A stretch of DNA of 64,000 bases from Sphingomonas sp. AP4-R1 (GTDB lineage Bacteria; Pseudomonadota; Alphaproteobacteria; Sphingomonadales; Sphingomonadaceae). The first letter of the stretch is position 1; each line of letters starts with the position of its first letter. The notes beneath the pieces were generated by a model. The model was not told where the DNA came from. It searched no databases and worked only from the letters and a program-made list of their open reading frames with translations. Shown piece by piece: positions 27,882 to 37,578 of the stretch. The stretch lies in NCBI RefSeq assembly GCF_013113735.1, contig NZ_CP053346.1:3672001-3736000 (forward strand). Reading direction: 5' to 3'. Both the position numbers and the translations under genes were made by a program.

Positions 27882-28877
27882 TCATGAATGCCGGGGATGT
27901 CGCGTGGTACCGCCTTCGATCAGCCGGAAAGCCGTGCGTTGTGGCGTGATGGGCGCCGCGGGGCGATCCAATAGCCGCACGGCTTCTTCCGCCATATCGT
28001 CAACATCCTGATCGATCGTCGTCAGCCTGTAAGCCGGCCACCGGGCGGCGGGGATATTGTCGAAGCCGATCACCTGCAGATCGCCGGGTATGTCGCATCC
28101 GCCCTCGATCCGGAGCGCGTCGATCAGCCCTATCGCGGTGAGATCGTTCACGCAGAACAGCGCGTCGGGCAGTTCTGGCTCGGTGAGCAGCGCACGGCCG
28201 GCGGCATATCCGCCATCATGATCGAGATTGCCGGTAAAGCATCGGATCGTGCCAGATCCTATCTGGGCCACTGCCGATGCGAAGCCGGCCTGCCGCGCGC
28301 GCGACGCGACGCTGTCTGCCCCAACATAGGCAAATCGCCGTGCGCCGCCCTTGGCCATCGTTTCCGCAGCCAGGCGGCCGGCGCCTTCATTGTCGATCTC
28401 GACCACCCGGACATAGTCCGTCGTGATGCCGGAATTAAGGGTAACGACGGGGATGCGGTGTGCGGAAATCGCGTCCGCGGCCTCCTGCGAGAGGATCGAC
28501 AGCGCGCTGACCACGCCGTCGATGCGATAGCCGACCAGTTCGCCGATGACCGCGTCCAGCGCTCGATCGCTTTCGGCCTGCACCAACATGATACGCTTGC
28601 CCGCTGCCGTCAGTGCCCGGCCGAACGCCTCCAGCGTGGCGGCATGATGCGGATTGTAGCCACCGCCTACCACCAGCGCGACGATGCCCGATCGCCCTTG
28701 CACCATCATGCGTGGAAGCAGATTGGGCTGATAGCCGAGCGCGGCGGCCGCCTCGGCAACCTTGCGGCGCATATCGGGCGAGATGCTCGCGCCCGCGGTG
28801 AACGCACGCGATACGGCCGATTGCGAGACGCCGGCCAGTCGGGCCACGTCATGCGATGTCACCGGCCGGTCGTTCAT
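27882..28877 (-). CDS. LacI-family transcriptional regulator
   Basis: A 331-residue repressor. Residues 6-28 (TSHDVARLAGVSQSAVSRAFTAG) form the helix-turn-helix, followed by the hinge (GYQPNLLPRMMVQGRSG) and a periplasmic-binding-protein-like effector domain (GIVALVVGGGYNP to the C terminus, with VIGFDNIPAARWPAYRLTTIDQD). A GGAGAGG site precedes the ATG. It is the last gene of the amidohydrolase / aldo-keto reductase / royal-jelly-type operon and probably regulates it through the palindrome at 32529-32544. Effector unknown, likely a sugar or sugar acid. Confidence 0.92.
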   Translation of the reverse strand: MNDRPVTSHDVARLAGVSQSAVSRAFTAGASISPDMRRKVAEAAAALGYQPNLLPRMMVQGRSGIVALVVGGGYNPHHAATLEAFGRALTAAGKRIMLVQAESDRALDAVIGELVGYRIDGVVSALSILSQEAADAISAHRIPVVTLNSGITTDYVRVVEIDNEGAGRLAAETMAKGGARRFAYVGADSVASRARQAGFASAVAQIGSGTIRCFTGNLDHDGGYAAGRALLTEPELPDALFCVNDLTAIGLIDALRIEGGCDIPGDLQVIGFDNIPAARWPAYRLTTIDQDVDDMAEEAVRLLDRPAAPITPQRTAFRLIEGGTTRHPRHS

Positions 28878-28893
28878 ATCCTCTCCGATATCC

Positions 28894-30027
28894 TCAACCC
28901 GGCGGCCTTATGGCCATCCGCGCGACGAGGAAGGGCGGCTTGCGCAGATCCTGCCCACCGTTGAGGCGTGGCAGCCGGGTCCATTGGCCCAGCGTCACAT
29001 AGACATAGCGATCGTCCGCGAAGATGCCATCCGGCCAGACGAAGCGCGGATCGCGCGCGACGAGATCGAAGCTGCCGTCGAGATTGCGGCGGAAAATCGC
29101 GTCCTGCTCGCCGGCTGTGGTGTAGAGGCGCCCCCATGCGTCGGTCGCCAGTCCGTCGGCCGAACCTTTTTCGCCCTCGTCCGTCACGGCTCCGGCCAAC
29201 GCGGCGTCATCCGCCGAGAAATCGGCCAGCAGTGCGGTCGGCAGGCTGTAGAGCCGGTGGCTGCTGAGAGGCGCATAATAGAGCCGGCTGTTGTCCTTGC
29301 TCAGCGCCACCCCGTCCACCCCGCCGCCGGGAAATGAAGGGCGATGCGGATCGGCACGCAATGGCCGGCCGCCGAGGAAGGTGAGGAAGCCAGGATCGGC
29401 CTTTACCGAGCGATCCTCGCTTAGCACGCGCCGCTGTCGCCCGGTTGCGACATCGACCACGACGAGCGCGGGATGCCCGTCGAACGAGGAATCGGAGATG
29501 AAGGCGGTGCCCTGCGCGCCGTGAGTGAGGTCGATCCGCAGATCGTTGAGATGGCTGCCCGGCAACAGGGCATCGTTCACGATGATGCGCGCGAAGACGC
29601 GGTTCGTCACCGGATCGATCCCGATGAGCTTCGCGCCGCCGGGCGGGATCGGCTGGCCCTGCACCTTGCCGTCGTCGATCACCCACAGGCGCCCGTGACT
29701 GTCGACGGTAAGGCCATGCGGAGAGATCAGGCGTTTGGCCGGATCTCCCGACATGGCTTCCGCCCAGTCGGCGGACGGGTAGGGACGCAGTCGTCCGTCT
29801 TTCCACTCGGCCAGGACCGGGCCGGGATGATCCCCGTCATGCTTGGGGAAGCCCAGGAACATCCGGCCCGCCACCACGGCGATACCCGAGGGATCGGGTG
29901 ACGGGATGCTGGCCACGATCTCGATATCGCCCGCCGCAGCGAAGCCGGGATCGCGATTGTCCACGACCGGCGCTGCCGCCGCAACGGGAATGGCGGCCAG
30001 CGCGAGCAGAACGGCGGCGATCCGCAT
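28894..30027 (-). CDS. Major royal jelly / L-dopachrome tautomerase-related secreted protein
   Basis: A 377-residue beta-propeller-type protein with a signal peptide (RIAAVLLALAAIPVAAAA). Family features are LISPHGLTVDSHGRLWVIDDG (about 98-118), HLNDLRIDLTHGAQGTAFISDSS and GGVDGVALSKDNSRLYYAPLSS, followed by GSADGLATDAWGRLYTT. Members are related to the SMP-30/gluconolactonase propellers and are periplasmic in bacteria; the reaction is not established. It lies 4 nt from the aldo/keto reductase upstream and 16 nt from the LacI gene downstream, so it is cotranscribed with both. Confidence 0.86.
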   Translation of the reverse strand: MRIAAVLLALAAIPVAAAAPVVDNRDPGFAAAGDIEIVASIPSPDPSGIAVVAGRMFLGFPKHDGDHPGPVLAEWKDGRLRPYPSADWAEAMSGDPAKRLISPHGLTVDSHGRLWVIDDGKVQGQPIPPGGAKLIGIDPVTNRVFARIIVNDALLPGSHLNDLRIDLTHGAQGTAFISDSSFDGHPALVVVDVATGRQRRVLSEDRSVKADPGFLTFLGGRPLRADPHRPSFPGGGVDGVALSKDNSRLYYAPLSSHRLYSLPTALLADFSADDAALAGAVTDEGEKGSADGLATDAWGRLYTTAGEQDAIFRRNLDGSFDLVARDPRFVWPDGIFADDRYVYVTLGQWTRLPRLNGGQDLRKPPFLVARMAIRPPG

Positions 30028-30031
30028 CCGG

Positions 30032-31096
30032 TCAGCCCTTGTGCGGCCCGATGAGCGCGAGATCGGCCGGCGACAGCCGATCCGAGGCGCTGTCGAGCTG
30101 GTGCCAATATGGGTAGAGCAAAGGCGGGCGGCTGACCTGCTCCAGTTTCGCGAACTCTTCGTCGCTCAGCACCAGTTCGGCGGCCTTCAGATTGTCCGTA
30201 AGCTGTGCGTCGGTGCGGGCACCGATCACGAGGCTCGTCACGCTCGGCCGTGCGAGCAGCCAGGCAAGCGCAAGCTGAGCGGGCGTCGTCCCGTCGTCGC
30301 GCGCTTCGGCCAGCGACACCAGCACCTCGACGATATCGTACAGCGCCTCGACATCGCGCACCGGCGGCTCGTTCCACTGGGCGGCCTTGCGCGTGCCCTC
30401 CGGCTCGGGCTTGCCGCGCCGATATTTGCCCGAGAGCAGCCCGCCCGCCATCGGCGACCAGATCACCGTGCCGACGCCCTGATCCACGCCGATCGGCAGC
30501 AGCTCGTATTCGGCCTCGCGCGCCTGCAGCGTATAATGAATCTGCTGGGCGATCGGCCGGATCAACCCCTCGCGCTCGGCGGTGGCGATCATCTTCATCA
30601 CGTGCCAGCCGGAGAAGTTGGAGACTCCGAGATAACCGATCTTGCCGGATCGGGTGAGCATGTCGAAGGCCGACAGCATCTCTTCGACCGGCGTCAGGCC
30701 GTCCCATTCGTGGCACCAGTAGATATCGATATGATCGGTCTGCAGGCGGCGCAGGCTGTCCTCGCAGGCGCGGACGATGTGATGACGCGAGAGGCCGCGC
30801 TCATTCGGGCCCTTCGTGCCGGTCGGGAAGCGGACCTTGGTGCCGAGGATCAGCTTCTCGCGACGGCCATCGGTCAGCGCCTCGCCGATAATCTCCTCGG
30901 ACATGCCCGCCGAATAGATGTCGGCGGTGTCGATGCTGTTCACGCCCGCCTCGATGCACATGTCGATCTGGCGCTGCGCGCCGGCCATGTCGGTATCGCC
31001 GGTCTTGGCGAAGGCGCCCTGGCCACCGAACGTCATCGTGCCGAGCGTGAGCGTGGAGATTTTGAGCCCGGAGCGGCCGAGCAGGCGATAGTCCAT
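30032..31096 (-). CDS. Aldo/keto reductase (YajO/YhdN-like)
   Basis: A 354-residue aldo/keto reductase. The catalytic residues are in SIDTADIYSAG (Asp and Tyr), ILGTKVRF (Lys) and DIYWCHEWDG (His); the C-terminal LVIGARTDAQLTDNLKA segment binds the phosphate of NADP. The subgroup acts on sugars and small aldehydes. AAGGA precedes the ATG. Second gene of the amidohydrolase operon, with no signal peptide, so it works in the cytoplasm on whatever the secreted partners release. Confidence 0.9.
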   Translation of the reverse strand: MDYRLLGRSGLKISTLTLGTMTFGGQGAFAKTGDTDMAGAQRQIDMCIEAGVNSIDTADIYSAGMSEEIIGEALTDGRREKLILGTKVRFPTGTKGPNERGLSRHHIVRACEDSLRRLQTDHIDIYWCHEWDGLTPVEEMLSAFDMLTRSGKIGYLGVSNFSGWHVMKMIATAEREGLIRPIAQQIHYTLQAREAEYELLPIGVDQGVGTVIWSPMAGGLLSGKYRRGKPEPEGTRKAAQWNEPPVRDVEALYDIVEVLVSLAEARDDGTTPAQLALAWLLARPSVTSLVIGARTDAQLTDNLKAAELVLSDEEFAKLEQVSRPPLLYPYWHQLDSASDRLSPADLALIGPHKG

Positions 31097-31140
31097 GACG
31101 TATCCTTGGATTTAGGGGAGGAGAAAGATCGTGCCGTGGC

Positions 31141-32487
31141 TCAGCGCGCGGGCGCCAGGGGCAGGGACCCTGGCACGGCGCTGCCATTGGCCCAGGTCTC
31201 GACGATCCGGTCCATCGCGCCAATGTCACGCGACGGATCGCCCTGCACAATCAGCAGATCGGCACGCTTGCCGGGGGCGATCGTGCCACGATCGCTGAGA
31301 TTCATCAGCGCGGCCGCATCGCGTGTCGCCATGGTGATCGCGCGCATCGGGGTGAGGCCGGCCTGAACGCTCAACATCAGTTCGCGATGCTCGGCCAGCC
31401 CGGCGACACGCACCGGCGTGGCGCCGCTGTCCGTCCCGAAGCCGACCTTCACGCCGGCATCGACCAGCGTCTTCAGATTGGCTTCGTTCATCGTCAGCGA
31501 CGCGCGGGCCGGCGCCATCTGGGGCGTCGCGAGCGTCTTCTCGCGCCAGGCGGCATCGTCGATCTGGGCGGCCAGTTCGGGCGAGAGGGCGGCGCGGGTG
31601 AAGGGCGTTTTCGTCCAGGGCTGCTGCTCGGCCCAGGCGACCGTCGCATCGTCTAAAGCCAGCGTAGCGATATACCAAACGCCCTTTTGCTTCAGCGTCG
31701 CGACGAATTCGGGCGGCACCGGCGTGTCGCGCACGCCATGCGCGATGATGTCGGCGCCGGCGGCGACCACGCCCTCCGCATCGGACAGATCGTGGATGTG
31801 CGCGGCGACCCGCAGGCCGAGCTTGTGGCTCTCGTCGATCACGGTGCGATAGATATCGGGGCTCATCTTGACGGGCACCGAACCGCCGAAATCGTCCACC
31901 CAGATCTTCACCAGATCGGTGCCGGCAGCCGCCATCTTGCGAACGTCGGCGCGTGCCTCGTCGGGCGTGGCCAGACGATAAAGCTGGTCGGGGCCGACCT
32001 TCACCATCGTCTGCGGCGGCGCGCCGTTGGCGACACCGATCCCCTGGTCCACGCCGAACAAGTCTGCGGGCAGCTTGCCCTGATGCGCCTCCTTCCGGAG
32101 CGGATCGAACAACGGGCCGTTGTTGCCGAGTGCCACGACCGTGGTGATGCCGTAGCGCCGATACTGGCTCAGTTCCCGCGTGATCGTCTCGCGCGTGTAG
32201 TTGGCGGCGCCGGCCGTCTTGCCCCTGATCTGGCCGACATGGCTGTGATCAGAGATGAGGCCTGGCAGGATCGTGTCTCCGCTGCGGTCGAGGATGCGGG
32301 CGCCTTTGGTCGAGATCTGTCGCCCGGCAGCGACGATCCTTCCCTGATTGATCAGCACCGTGCCGTCCTCGATCGGGGCAGCGCCCGTTCCGTCGATAAT
32401 GCGGACATGGCTCAGTGCGATCGGCTGCGCAGCTACAGGGCTGGTTGCGGCCGCCAGCAGCAACAGGCTCGAGATTCGGATCATCAT
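31141..32487 (-). CDS. Secreted amidohydrolase-superfamily enzyme
   Basis: A 448-residue protein with a signal peptide (MIRISSLLLLAAATSPVAAQ). The metal-dependent amidohydrolase barrel shows the first His pair in ISDHSHVGQIRG, the metal-bridging Lys in DLVKIWVDDF, His residues in AAHIHDLSDAEG and DIIAHGVRD, and the terminal Asp in GFGTDSGATP. It resembles imidazolonepropionase-like and prolidase-like periplasmic hydrolases. The start at 32487 follows GGAGG; an upstream extension lacks a site and would hide the signal peptide. First gene of the four-gene operon ending with the LacI regulator. Confidence 0.88.
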   Translation of the reverse strand: MMIRISSLLLLAAATSPVAAQPIALSHVRIIDGTGAAPIEDGTVLINQGRIVAAGRQISTKGARILDRSGDTILPGLISDHSHVGQIRGKTAGAANYTRETITRELSQYRRYGITTVVALGNNGPLFDPLRKEAHQGKLPADLFGVDQGIGVANGAPPQTMVKVGPDQLYRLATPDEARADVRKMAAAGTDLVKIWVDDFGGSVPVKMSPDIYRTVIDESHKLGLRVAAHIHDLSDAEGVVAAGADIIAHGVRDTPVPPEFVATLKQKGVWYIATLALDDATVAWAEQQPWTKTPFTRAALSPELAAQIDDAAWREKTLATPQMAPARASLTMNEANLKTLVDAGVKVGFGTDSGATPVRVAGLAEHRELMLSVQAGLTPMRAITMATRDAAALMNLSDRGTIAPGKRADLLIVQGDPSRDIGAMDRIVETWANGSAVPGSLPLAPAR

Positions 32488-32528
32488 TTTTCCTCCGCCA
32501 ATGCCCGAATGATCGGACACGTTAGGAG

Positions 32529-32544
32529 TTGCATCGCGATGCAA
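32529..32544. promoter_or_regulatory. Perfect 16-bp palindrome, probable LacI-family operator
   Basis: TTGCATCGCGATGCAA is fully self-complementary with a central CG, as in many LacI-family operators. It lies 42 bp upstream of the amidohydrolase start, at the head of the operon whose last gene encodes a LacI-type protein. No second copy was seen in the window. Confidence 0.6.
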
Positions 32545-32668
32545 AAAAATGGGGGTGGAGGTCGGGATGACTGGAGAAACGGGACGGATATTTGGTCGAC
32601 AGTGCAAGGTAGTGAGTCAGCGCTGCGGCGACCGATATGTCGGTTCGCAGCCTAGGCCATCACGGCGC

Positions 32669-33925
32669 TCAATCCGGGAAAACGATCGTCGCAATTGCGG
32701 CAACCGTCATGACCGCTGTCGCGATCCAGCCAAAGATCTTGAGCATAGGCGACGCGACGAACTCACCCATGATCTTGCGGCGCGATACAACCAGCATGAG
32801 CCCGGCCAGAACCGGGACGGCCGCGACTCCGTTCGCGACCGCACTCCAGAACAGCGCTTTCATCGGGCTGATCGGCAGCCAGTCGACGACAATCCCGACC
32901 AGTATTCCGAAGGCGATCACGGCATAGAAGAGCTTGGCTTGGTGCGGTTTGCATTCGAGGCTCGCCGGATAGCCGCCAACGCCACACACCGCATAAGCGG
33001 AGGATCCGGCAAGCACCGGCACCGCGAGCAACCCGGTGCCGATGATGCCGAGGCTAAAGATGCCGAAGGCGAGATTGCCCGCGACCGGTTGCAGCGCTTT
33101 GGCGGCATCGGCGGCGCTTTGGATGTCCTGCTTTCCGGCAGCGTGAAGCGTCGCTGCCGTCCCGAGCATGATCGCCAAGGCGACAATATTCGAGACCGCC
33201 ATGCCGCCGAACGTGTCCCAGCGCATGCGCTGAAGAGCGTCCTCGGCCTGATCGCGCGCTTTTCGGAGCGGTTTGCGCGCGACGACCTGATCGAGCTCCT
33301 CGACCTCCTGAGCGGCCTGCCAGAAAAAGAGGAAAGGGCTGATCGTCGTGCCAAGGATGGCCACGACGGTGATGATTTCCTGCTGTCGGGTGATGCGGGG
33401 AATGAAAAGACCCGTGGCGGCGGCGGTCCAGTCGACCTTCACGAGAAAGACGAGCGCGACATAGGCCAGCAGGACCAGGGTTAGCCATTTGAGAATATTC
33501 GCGTACCGGCGATAGGGAATAGTCAGTTGCAGGCCGAGCGTTACGAGCGCGAACCCGATCGTGAAGACATGATGGCCCCGCCCGACGACGAGGGCGGAGG
33601 CCTCACCCATCGCAGCGAGATCGGCGCCGATGTTGATCGTGTTCGCGAGCAGCAGAAGCAATACAAGCCCGTAGACCAGCCAGCGCGGCATGACCTCCTT
33701 GAGATGCCCGGCGAGATCGTTGCCCGTGACGCGCCCGATCCGTGCGCTCGCGAGCTGGACCGCCACCATCAACGGGTAGGCGAACAGCATCGTCCACAGC
33801 AGGCCGGTCCCGAACTGGGCGCCGGCTTGGGAATAGGTGGCGATACCACTTGGATCGTCATCCGCGGCACCCGTGACGAGACCCGGCCCAAGCCGTTTCA
33901 ATTCGTCGAGCCAACCCATCGCCAC
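32669..33925 (-). CDS. Nramp-family transporter with altered metal-site motifs
   Basis: A 418-residue membrane protein with about 11 predicted helices. The first helix carries DDDPSGIATYSQAGAQFG where classical Nramp metal importers have Asp-Pro-Gly-Asn; the sixth carries GTTISPFLFFWQ where they have Met-Pro-His. These changes remove residues that bind manganese or iron, placing the protein in the divergent Nramp-related group. The acidic/amphipathic loop AAQEVEELDQVVARKP is intracellular. Start is GTG 33925 or ATG 33919. Transport substrate is therefore uncertain; magnesium or another cation is possible. Confidence 0.82.
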   Translation of the reverse strand: MAMGWLDELKRLGPGLVTGAADDDPSGIATYSQAGAQFGTGLLWTMLFAYPLMVAVQLASARIGRVTGNDLAGHLKEVMPRWLVYGLVLLLLLANTINIGADLAAMGEASALVVGRGHHVFTIGFALVTLGLQLTIPYRRYANILKWLTLVLLAYVALVFLVKVDWTAAATGLFIPRITRQQEIITVVAILGTTISPFLFFWQAAQEVEELDQVVARKPLRKARDQAEDALQRMRWDTFGGMAVSNIVALAIMLGTAATLHAAGKQDIQSAADAAKALQPVAGNLAFGIFSLGIIGTGLLAVPVLAGSSAYAVCGVGGYPASLECKPHQAKLFYAVIAFGILVGIVVDWLPISPMKALFWSAVANGVAAVPVLAGLMLVVSRRKIMGEFVASPMLKIFGWIATAVMTVAAIATIVFPD

Positions 33926-34075
33926 GGGTCTCAGCGGTCCTGCGCAAGAAGCATCATATCGACCTCTTGGTGGCGATAAGCGCTTGAGAACCCAGCGCGT
34001 TCCATTGCGTGCAAGCGGTCCTGACCATCATGCGGAAACGCAGCGTCGACATGCCAGCGGGCACGTCGCTTGCGA

Positions 34076-36433
34076 TCAGCTTGATCGAGGGAGTGCAAAG
34101 GCGAGCGTATAGTCTCCATAACGGGTCCCGAGTGCGCCGTGGCCGCCGGCCGTGATGACCACATATTGCCGACCGTCTGCACCACGATATGTCATCGGGG
34201 TCGCCTGCGCGCCTGCGGGCAGGCGGGCCTTCCAGACGATCCTGCCGGTGTGCAGATCGAAAGCACGCAGATATTGATCGGTCGTGGCGCCGATGAAGGC
34301 CAGACCGCCGGCGGTGATGATCGAGCCGCCGAGATTGGGCACGCCCGTCTTCAGCGGCAGGCCGAGGTGCGAGCCGAACAGGCCGGTGTCGCGCGCCGTG
34401 CCCAGTGTCTCGCGCCACAGCACTTTGCGCGTCTTCAGGTCGATCGCGGTGATATGACCCCACGGCGGCGCGACGCAGGGTGCGCCGAAAATGCCGACCC
34501 AGGCCTTCACCACGGCGGTGTAGGGCGTGTTATACTGGGTCTGGAGCTGGGCCTGTTTGGCATTCTCGCCGCCCTGCTTCTGCTTCATCAGCGCCGCCTC
34601 GCGCGGGTCGCCACGCGGCATCAGATACAGCTTGAACGGCATCTCCATCGTATTGACGGTCATGATGCCGCGCACAGGATCGATCGCGGCGCCGCCCCAG
34701 TCGGTGACGCCATCGAAGGCGGGGTGGCCGATGATCGGCTTCAGGCCCATCGGCTGATAGATGCCGGTGCCCTGCGCGCGGCGGATATCGATGCGGCACA
34801 TCAGTTGATCGATCGGCGTGGCGCCCCACGTCGCGACCTCAGTGGGGGCGGGCGGGGTCATCGAGGGCATGCCGACCGAGAATGGCTGGGTCGGCGAGAC
34901 GCGAAGGCCTGGAGTCGCTCCGTCCGTGCGCACGCGACGCTCCTCGATCGCGGCAAGCGGGGCGCCGGTGAGGCGGTTCAGGAAATAGACCTGTCCCATC
35001 TTGGTTGTCTGGATCAGCGCGGGGATCGTGCGGCCGTCGACATGATAGTCGAACAAGGAGGGGCCGATCGGGAGATCCATGTCCCACATGTCGCGATGGA
35101 CGAGCTGGCGCATCCAGCGCAGCTTGCCGGTGGCGATCTCCAGCGCCACGATCGCCGTGCCGAAGCGATCGTCGAATGGACGACGCAGGCCGATATAATA
35201 ATCGGGGGAGGCATTGCCGGTGCCCAGATAGACGAGACCGTTTGCGGGATCGGCGGTAATCGCGCCCCACACGTTGGGCGTGCCGCGAGTGTAGGTCTGG
35301 CCCGGCGGCAGGGGCGCGATCGCATCCTGCGAGCGGCCCACGTCCCATGCCCAGATCGGCGTGCCAGAGACGGGATCATAAGCGCGCACCACGCCGCTCG
35401 GTATGTCGCGGTTGACGTTGTCGGTGATGCGCTCGCCCAGAATCAGGCGGCCATTGGCGACGACCGGCGGCGACGTGCCGATCTGGTCCGCCGCGCGGCT
35501 AACGCCCATGTTTGCGCGCAGATCGATTGCGCCGTTCGTACCGAAGCTCGGGCAGATCCGGCCAGTATCGGCATCGAGCGCGACCAGGCGAGCGTTGAAC
35601 GTGGAGGCGAAGATGCGGTGCGGGCATGGCGTACCGGCCGGCGCCTCGTAATACGCGACACCTCGGCAGACGAGATAGGCCTGGCCTTCGCGGCTGGCGG
35701 TCTCGCGCCAGCTCCAGCGCGTCTTGCCGGTGGTGGCGTCGATGGCCTGGACAACCGAGTGCGGCGTGCAGGTGTAGAGCGTGTCGCCAATGTGGATCGG
35801 CGTGGATTCAGAATGATATTCGCGTTTGTGCTCGGTCGCCTCGGCAGGATCCGGCAGGTCGCCGGTGCGCTGTGTCCAGGCCAATTGCAGCTTGCCGACA
35901 TTGGCGGGGGTGATGTCGGTCAGCGCCGAATAGCGGCGGCCGGCGAGCGTGCCGCCATAGTCTTGCCAGTCTCCGTCTGTGTCGGCGGCCGGCGGTGCGG
36001 GGATAGGGGCTGCGGCGGGCTGCGCCACAAGGCTGTGATCGCGAAACAGCATTCCTCCGCCGAGCAGCACGGCGATGCCTACCGCCGCGGCCGGAGCGAA
36101 CCGCGCTCCGCGGCGTGAAGACCTTCTGTTGCCGGCGAAGATCAGAACGAGAAGCAGCAGCACGGTGGGCGCAACGACGCGAGGGATGAGCTGGAGGCCA
36201 TCCGTGCCGACCTCCCACAAGGCCCACAGGACGGTGCCGATCCAGATCGCGACGAACAGCGCGCGGCCTCGGGAATCACCTCGACCGATCAGCGCGCCGC
36301 TGCCAACCATCGCGACGCCAGTGATCACATAATAAAGAGACCCACCAAGCGCGGCGAGAACGCCGCCCGCAACCGCGAAATACCCTCCCAGAACTGCTAT
36401 CGACCAACCCAGGATGATCTGTGCGACGCGCAT
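34076..36433 (-). CDS. gcd: Membrane-bound PQQ-dependent glucose dehydrogenase
   Basis: A 785-residue quinoprotein that oxidises glucose (or a related polyol) in the periplasm and passes electrons to ubiquinone. Five N-terminal membrane helices (about 1-130) are followed by the eight-bladed PQQ propeller: DWQDYGGTLAGRRYSALTDITPANVGKLQLAW starts it, with LYTCTPHSVVQAIDATTGKTRW, DPVSGTPIWAWDVGR and GGSIITAGGLAFIGATTD further on. Length matches the classical enzyme of about 796 residues. ATG 36433 is preferred to an upstream TTG. The substrate could be another sugar, since glucose and quinate enzymes share this architecture. Confidence 0.9.
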   Translation of the reverse strand: MRVAQIILGWSIAVLGGYFAVAGGVLAALGGSLYYVITGVAMVGSGALIGRGDSRGRALFVAIWIGTVLWALWEVGTDGLQLIPRVVAPTVLLLLVLIFAGNRRSSRRGARFAPAAAVGIAVLLGGGMLFRDHSLVAQPAAAPIPAPPAADTDGDWQDYGGTLAGRRYSALTDITPANVGKLQLAWTQRTGDLPDPAEATEHKREYHSESTPIHIGDTLYTCTPHSVVQAIDATTGKTRWSWRETASREGQAYLVCRGVAYYEAPAGTPCPHRIFASTFNARLVALDADTGRICPSFGTNGAIDLRANMGVSRAADQIGTSPPVVANGRLILGERITDNVNRDIPSGVVRAYDPVSGTPIWAWDVGRSQDAIAPLPPGQTYTRGTPNVWGAITADPANGLVYLGTGNASPDYYIGLRRPFDDRFGTAIVALEIATGKLRWMRQLVHRDMWDMDLPIGPSLFDYHVDGRTIPALIQTTKMGQVYFLNRLTGAPLAAIEERRVRTDGATPGLRVSPTQPFSVGMPSMTPPAPTEVATWGATPIDQLMCRIDIRRAQGTGIYQPMGLKPIIGHPAFDGVTDWGGAAIDPVRGIMTVNTMEMPFKLYLMPRGDPREAALMKQKQGGENAKQAQLQTQYNTPYTAVVKAWVGIFGAPCVAPPWGHITAIDLKTRKVLWRETLGTARDTGLFGSHLGLPLKTGVPNLGGSIITAGGLAFIGATTDQYLRAFDLHTGRIVWKARLPAGAQATPMTYRGADGRQYVVITAGGHGALGTRYGDYTLAFALPRSS

Positions 36434-36731
36434 GCTGCTATTCTCTTTCTGATATGTAGCGTGCAACGCGCAAAGGGCAGGATCGCTGCCATGAAAGCGA
36501 TGGATTGTGTCCGCGGAGATCCAACGCCCTATCGGCTTCTCTGCGAAGATGTCTCAGAGTCGGCAGCCGGACCTTACCGCCGACCCACCGACGGACGATG
36601 CGTTCGGGGCGCTTGGCATGAACCGTCTCACCGCGCAGCATATCGGTATGAAGGGACGGTTTCAGCGCCCCTGCCACCCACTAAGGTCTCGATAACGGGT
36701 CTTGCAGAGGGGGGGATGTGCCTAGGGAAGG

Positions 36732-37379
36732 TCAATCCTCGAGCGTGGGCCCGAGCGCCGTCGCGCCTATCAGCAACAAAGCAGCCGCAGCTGCAGCCAC
36801 CCACAACGCCTGCATATCGAGGAGATGGAAGCACCCAGCACCGGTCGCTGCCCCGACGACCAGCCCGAGCCATAGCAGCAGATAAGGTATCCAGGCGAAG
36901 CGAGGACCGCCGGCAAGCGCAGCTGCGAGATGCTGGCCAAACTTGACGAGCGTTCCTGTCATGTACGTGACCCCGACGCTCACTTCACCGTCCCGCTGAA
37001 ACACCCCATTTGCCGAGCCCATTGCACAGGCCATCAGCAATGTCGCAAAAAGTAGGCCGTTTCCGAATGTGATCGCAGCTGCAGCCAGCGCGAGCTTTAG
37101 CGTCACAAGCCCTAAAACGCCCTGCTTGCGCCACCGACCCGATAGCCGTCCCACCGTCGTGCCCGTCATCACTCCGGCAACGAACGCGACGATCAGCGCA
37201 CACGCGAGGAGGCTGCCTGGCACATCGCTCGCGATGTCTACCGCCAGCCGGGTCGAGTTCCCGCTCATGAAAGATACGAAGAAACCGCCCAGTTTCAGAA
37301 AGCCGAGGGCATCGACGAAGCCGGCCAGCATGGCGAGACCATATGCCAGGAGACGGTGATGCTTTTCGTAACGGCGCAT
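36732..37379 (-). CDS. DUF1275 (YoaK-like) membrane protein
   Basis: A 215-residue protein with six hydrophobic segments. The family signature is in the first third: LAMLAGFVDALGFLKLGGFFVSFMSGNSTRLA, with the conserved Phe-Met-Ser-Gly-Asn turn, and TYMTGTLVKFGQHLA follows in the second half. The family is widespread and uncharacterised; it is predicted to be an inner-membrane transporter-like protein. GAAGGG precedes the ATG. Confidence 0.88.
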   Translation of the reverse strand: MRRYEKHHRLLAYGLAMLAGFVDALGFLKLGGFFVSFMSGNSTRLAVDIASDVPGSLLACALIVAFVAGVMTGTTVGRLSGRWRKQGVLGLVTLKLALAAAAITFGNGLLFATLLMACAMGSANGVFQRDGEVSVGVTYMTGTLVKFGQHLAAALAGGPRFAWIPYLLLWLGLVVGAATGAGCFHLLDMQALWVAAAAAALLLIGATALGPTLED

Positions 37380-37578
37380 GCACCCTTCATAGGGCGGCGT
37401 TCCAGAAAGAGGAGCTCATCCATCAAGCCCGCTTAAGGTGCGGCTGCATGGTAAGAAAAGACAAATCTGAGGTCCGGTTCAGCTCGCGCCGAACAATGGG
37501 ATAGGACGACACTGTTTCTGATGCACCGGGTGGAGGCGCGCTCATCGTGACATAACGGCGGAACGCACATCTGCCGCT

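Noticed and set aside
33931..34098. Minus-strand frame ending five bases before the Nramp-like GTG start (ends EVDMMLLAQDR)
   Set aside because: The position suggests coupling, but the start would be a TTG inside the end of the glucose dehydrogenase gene, with no ribosome-binding site and no recognised family. Kept only as a possibility.
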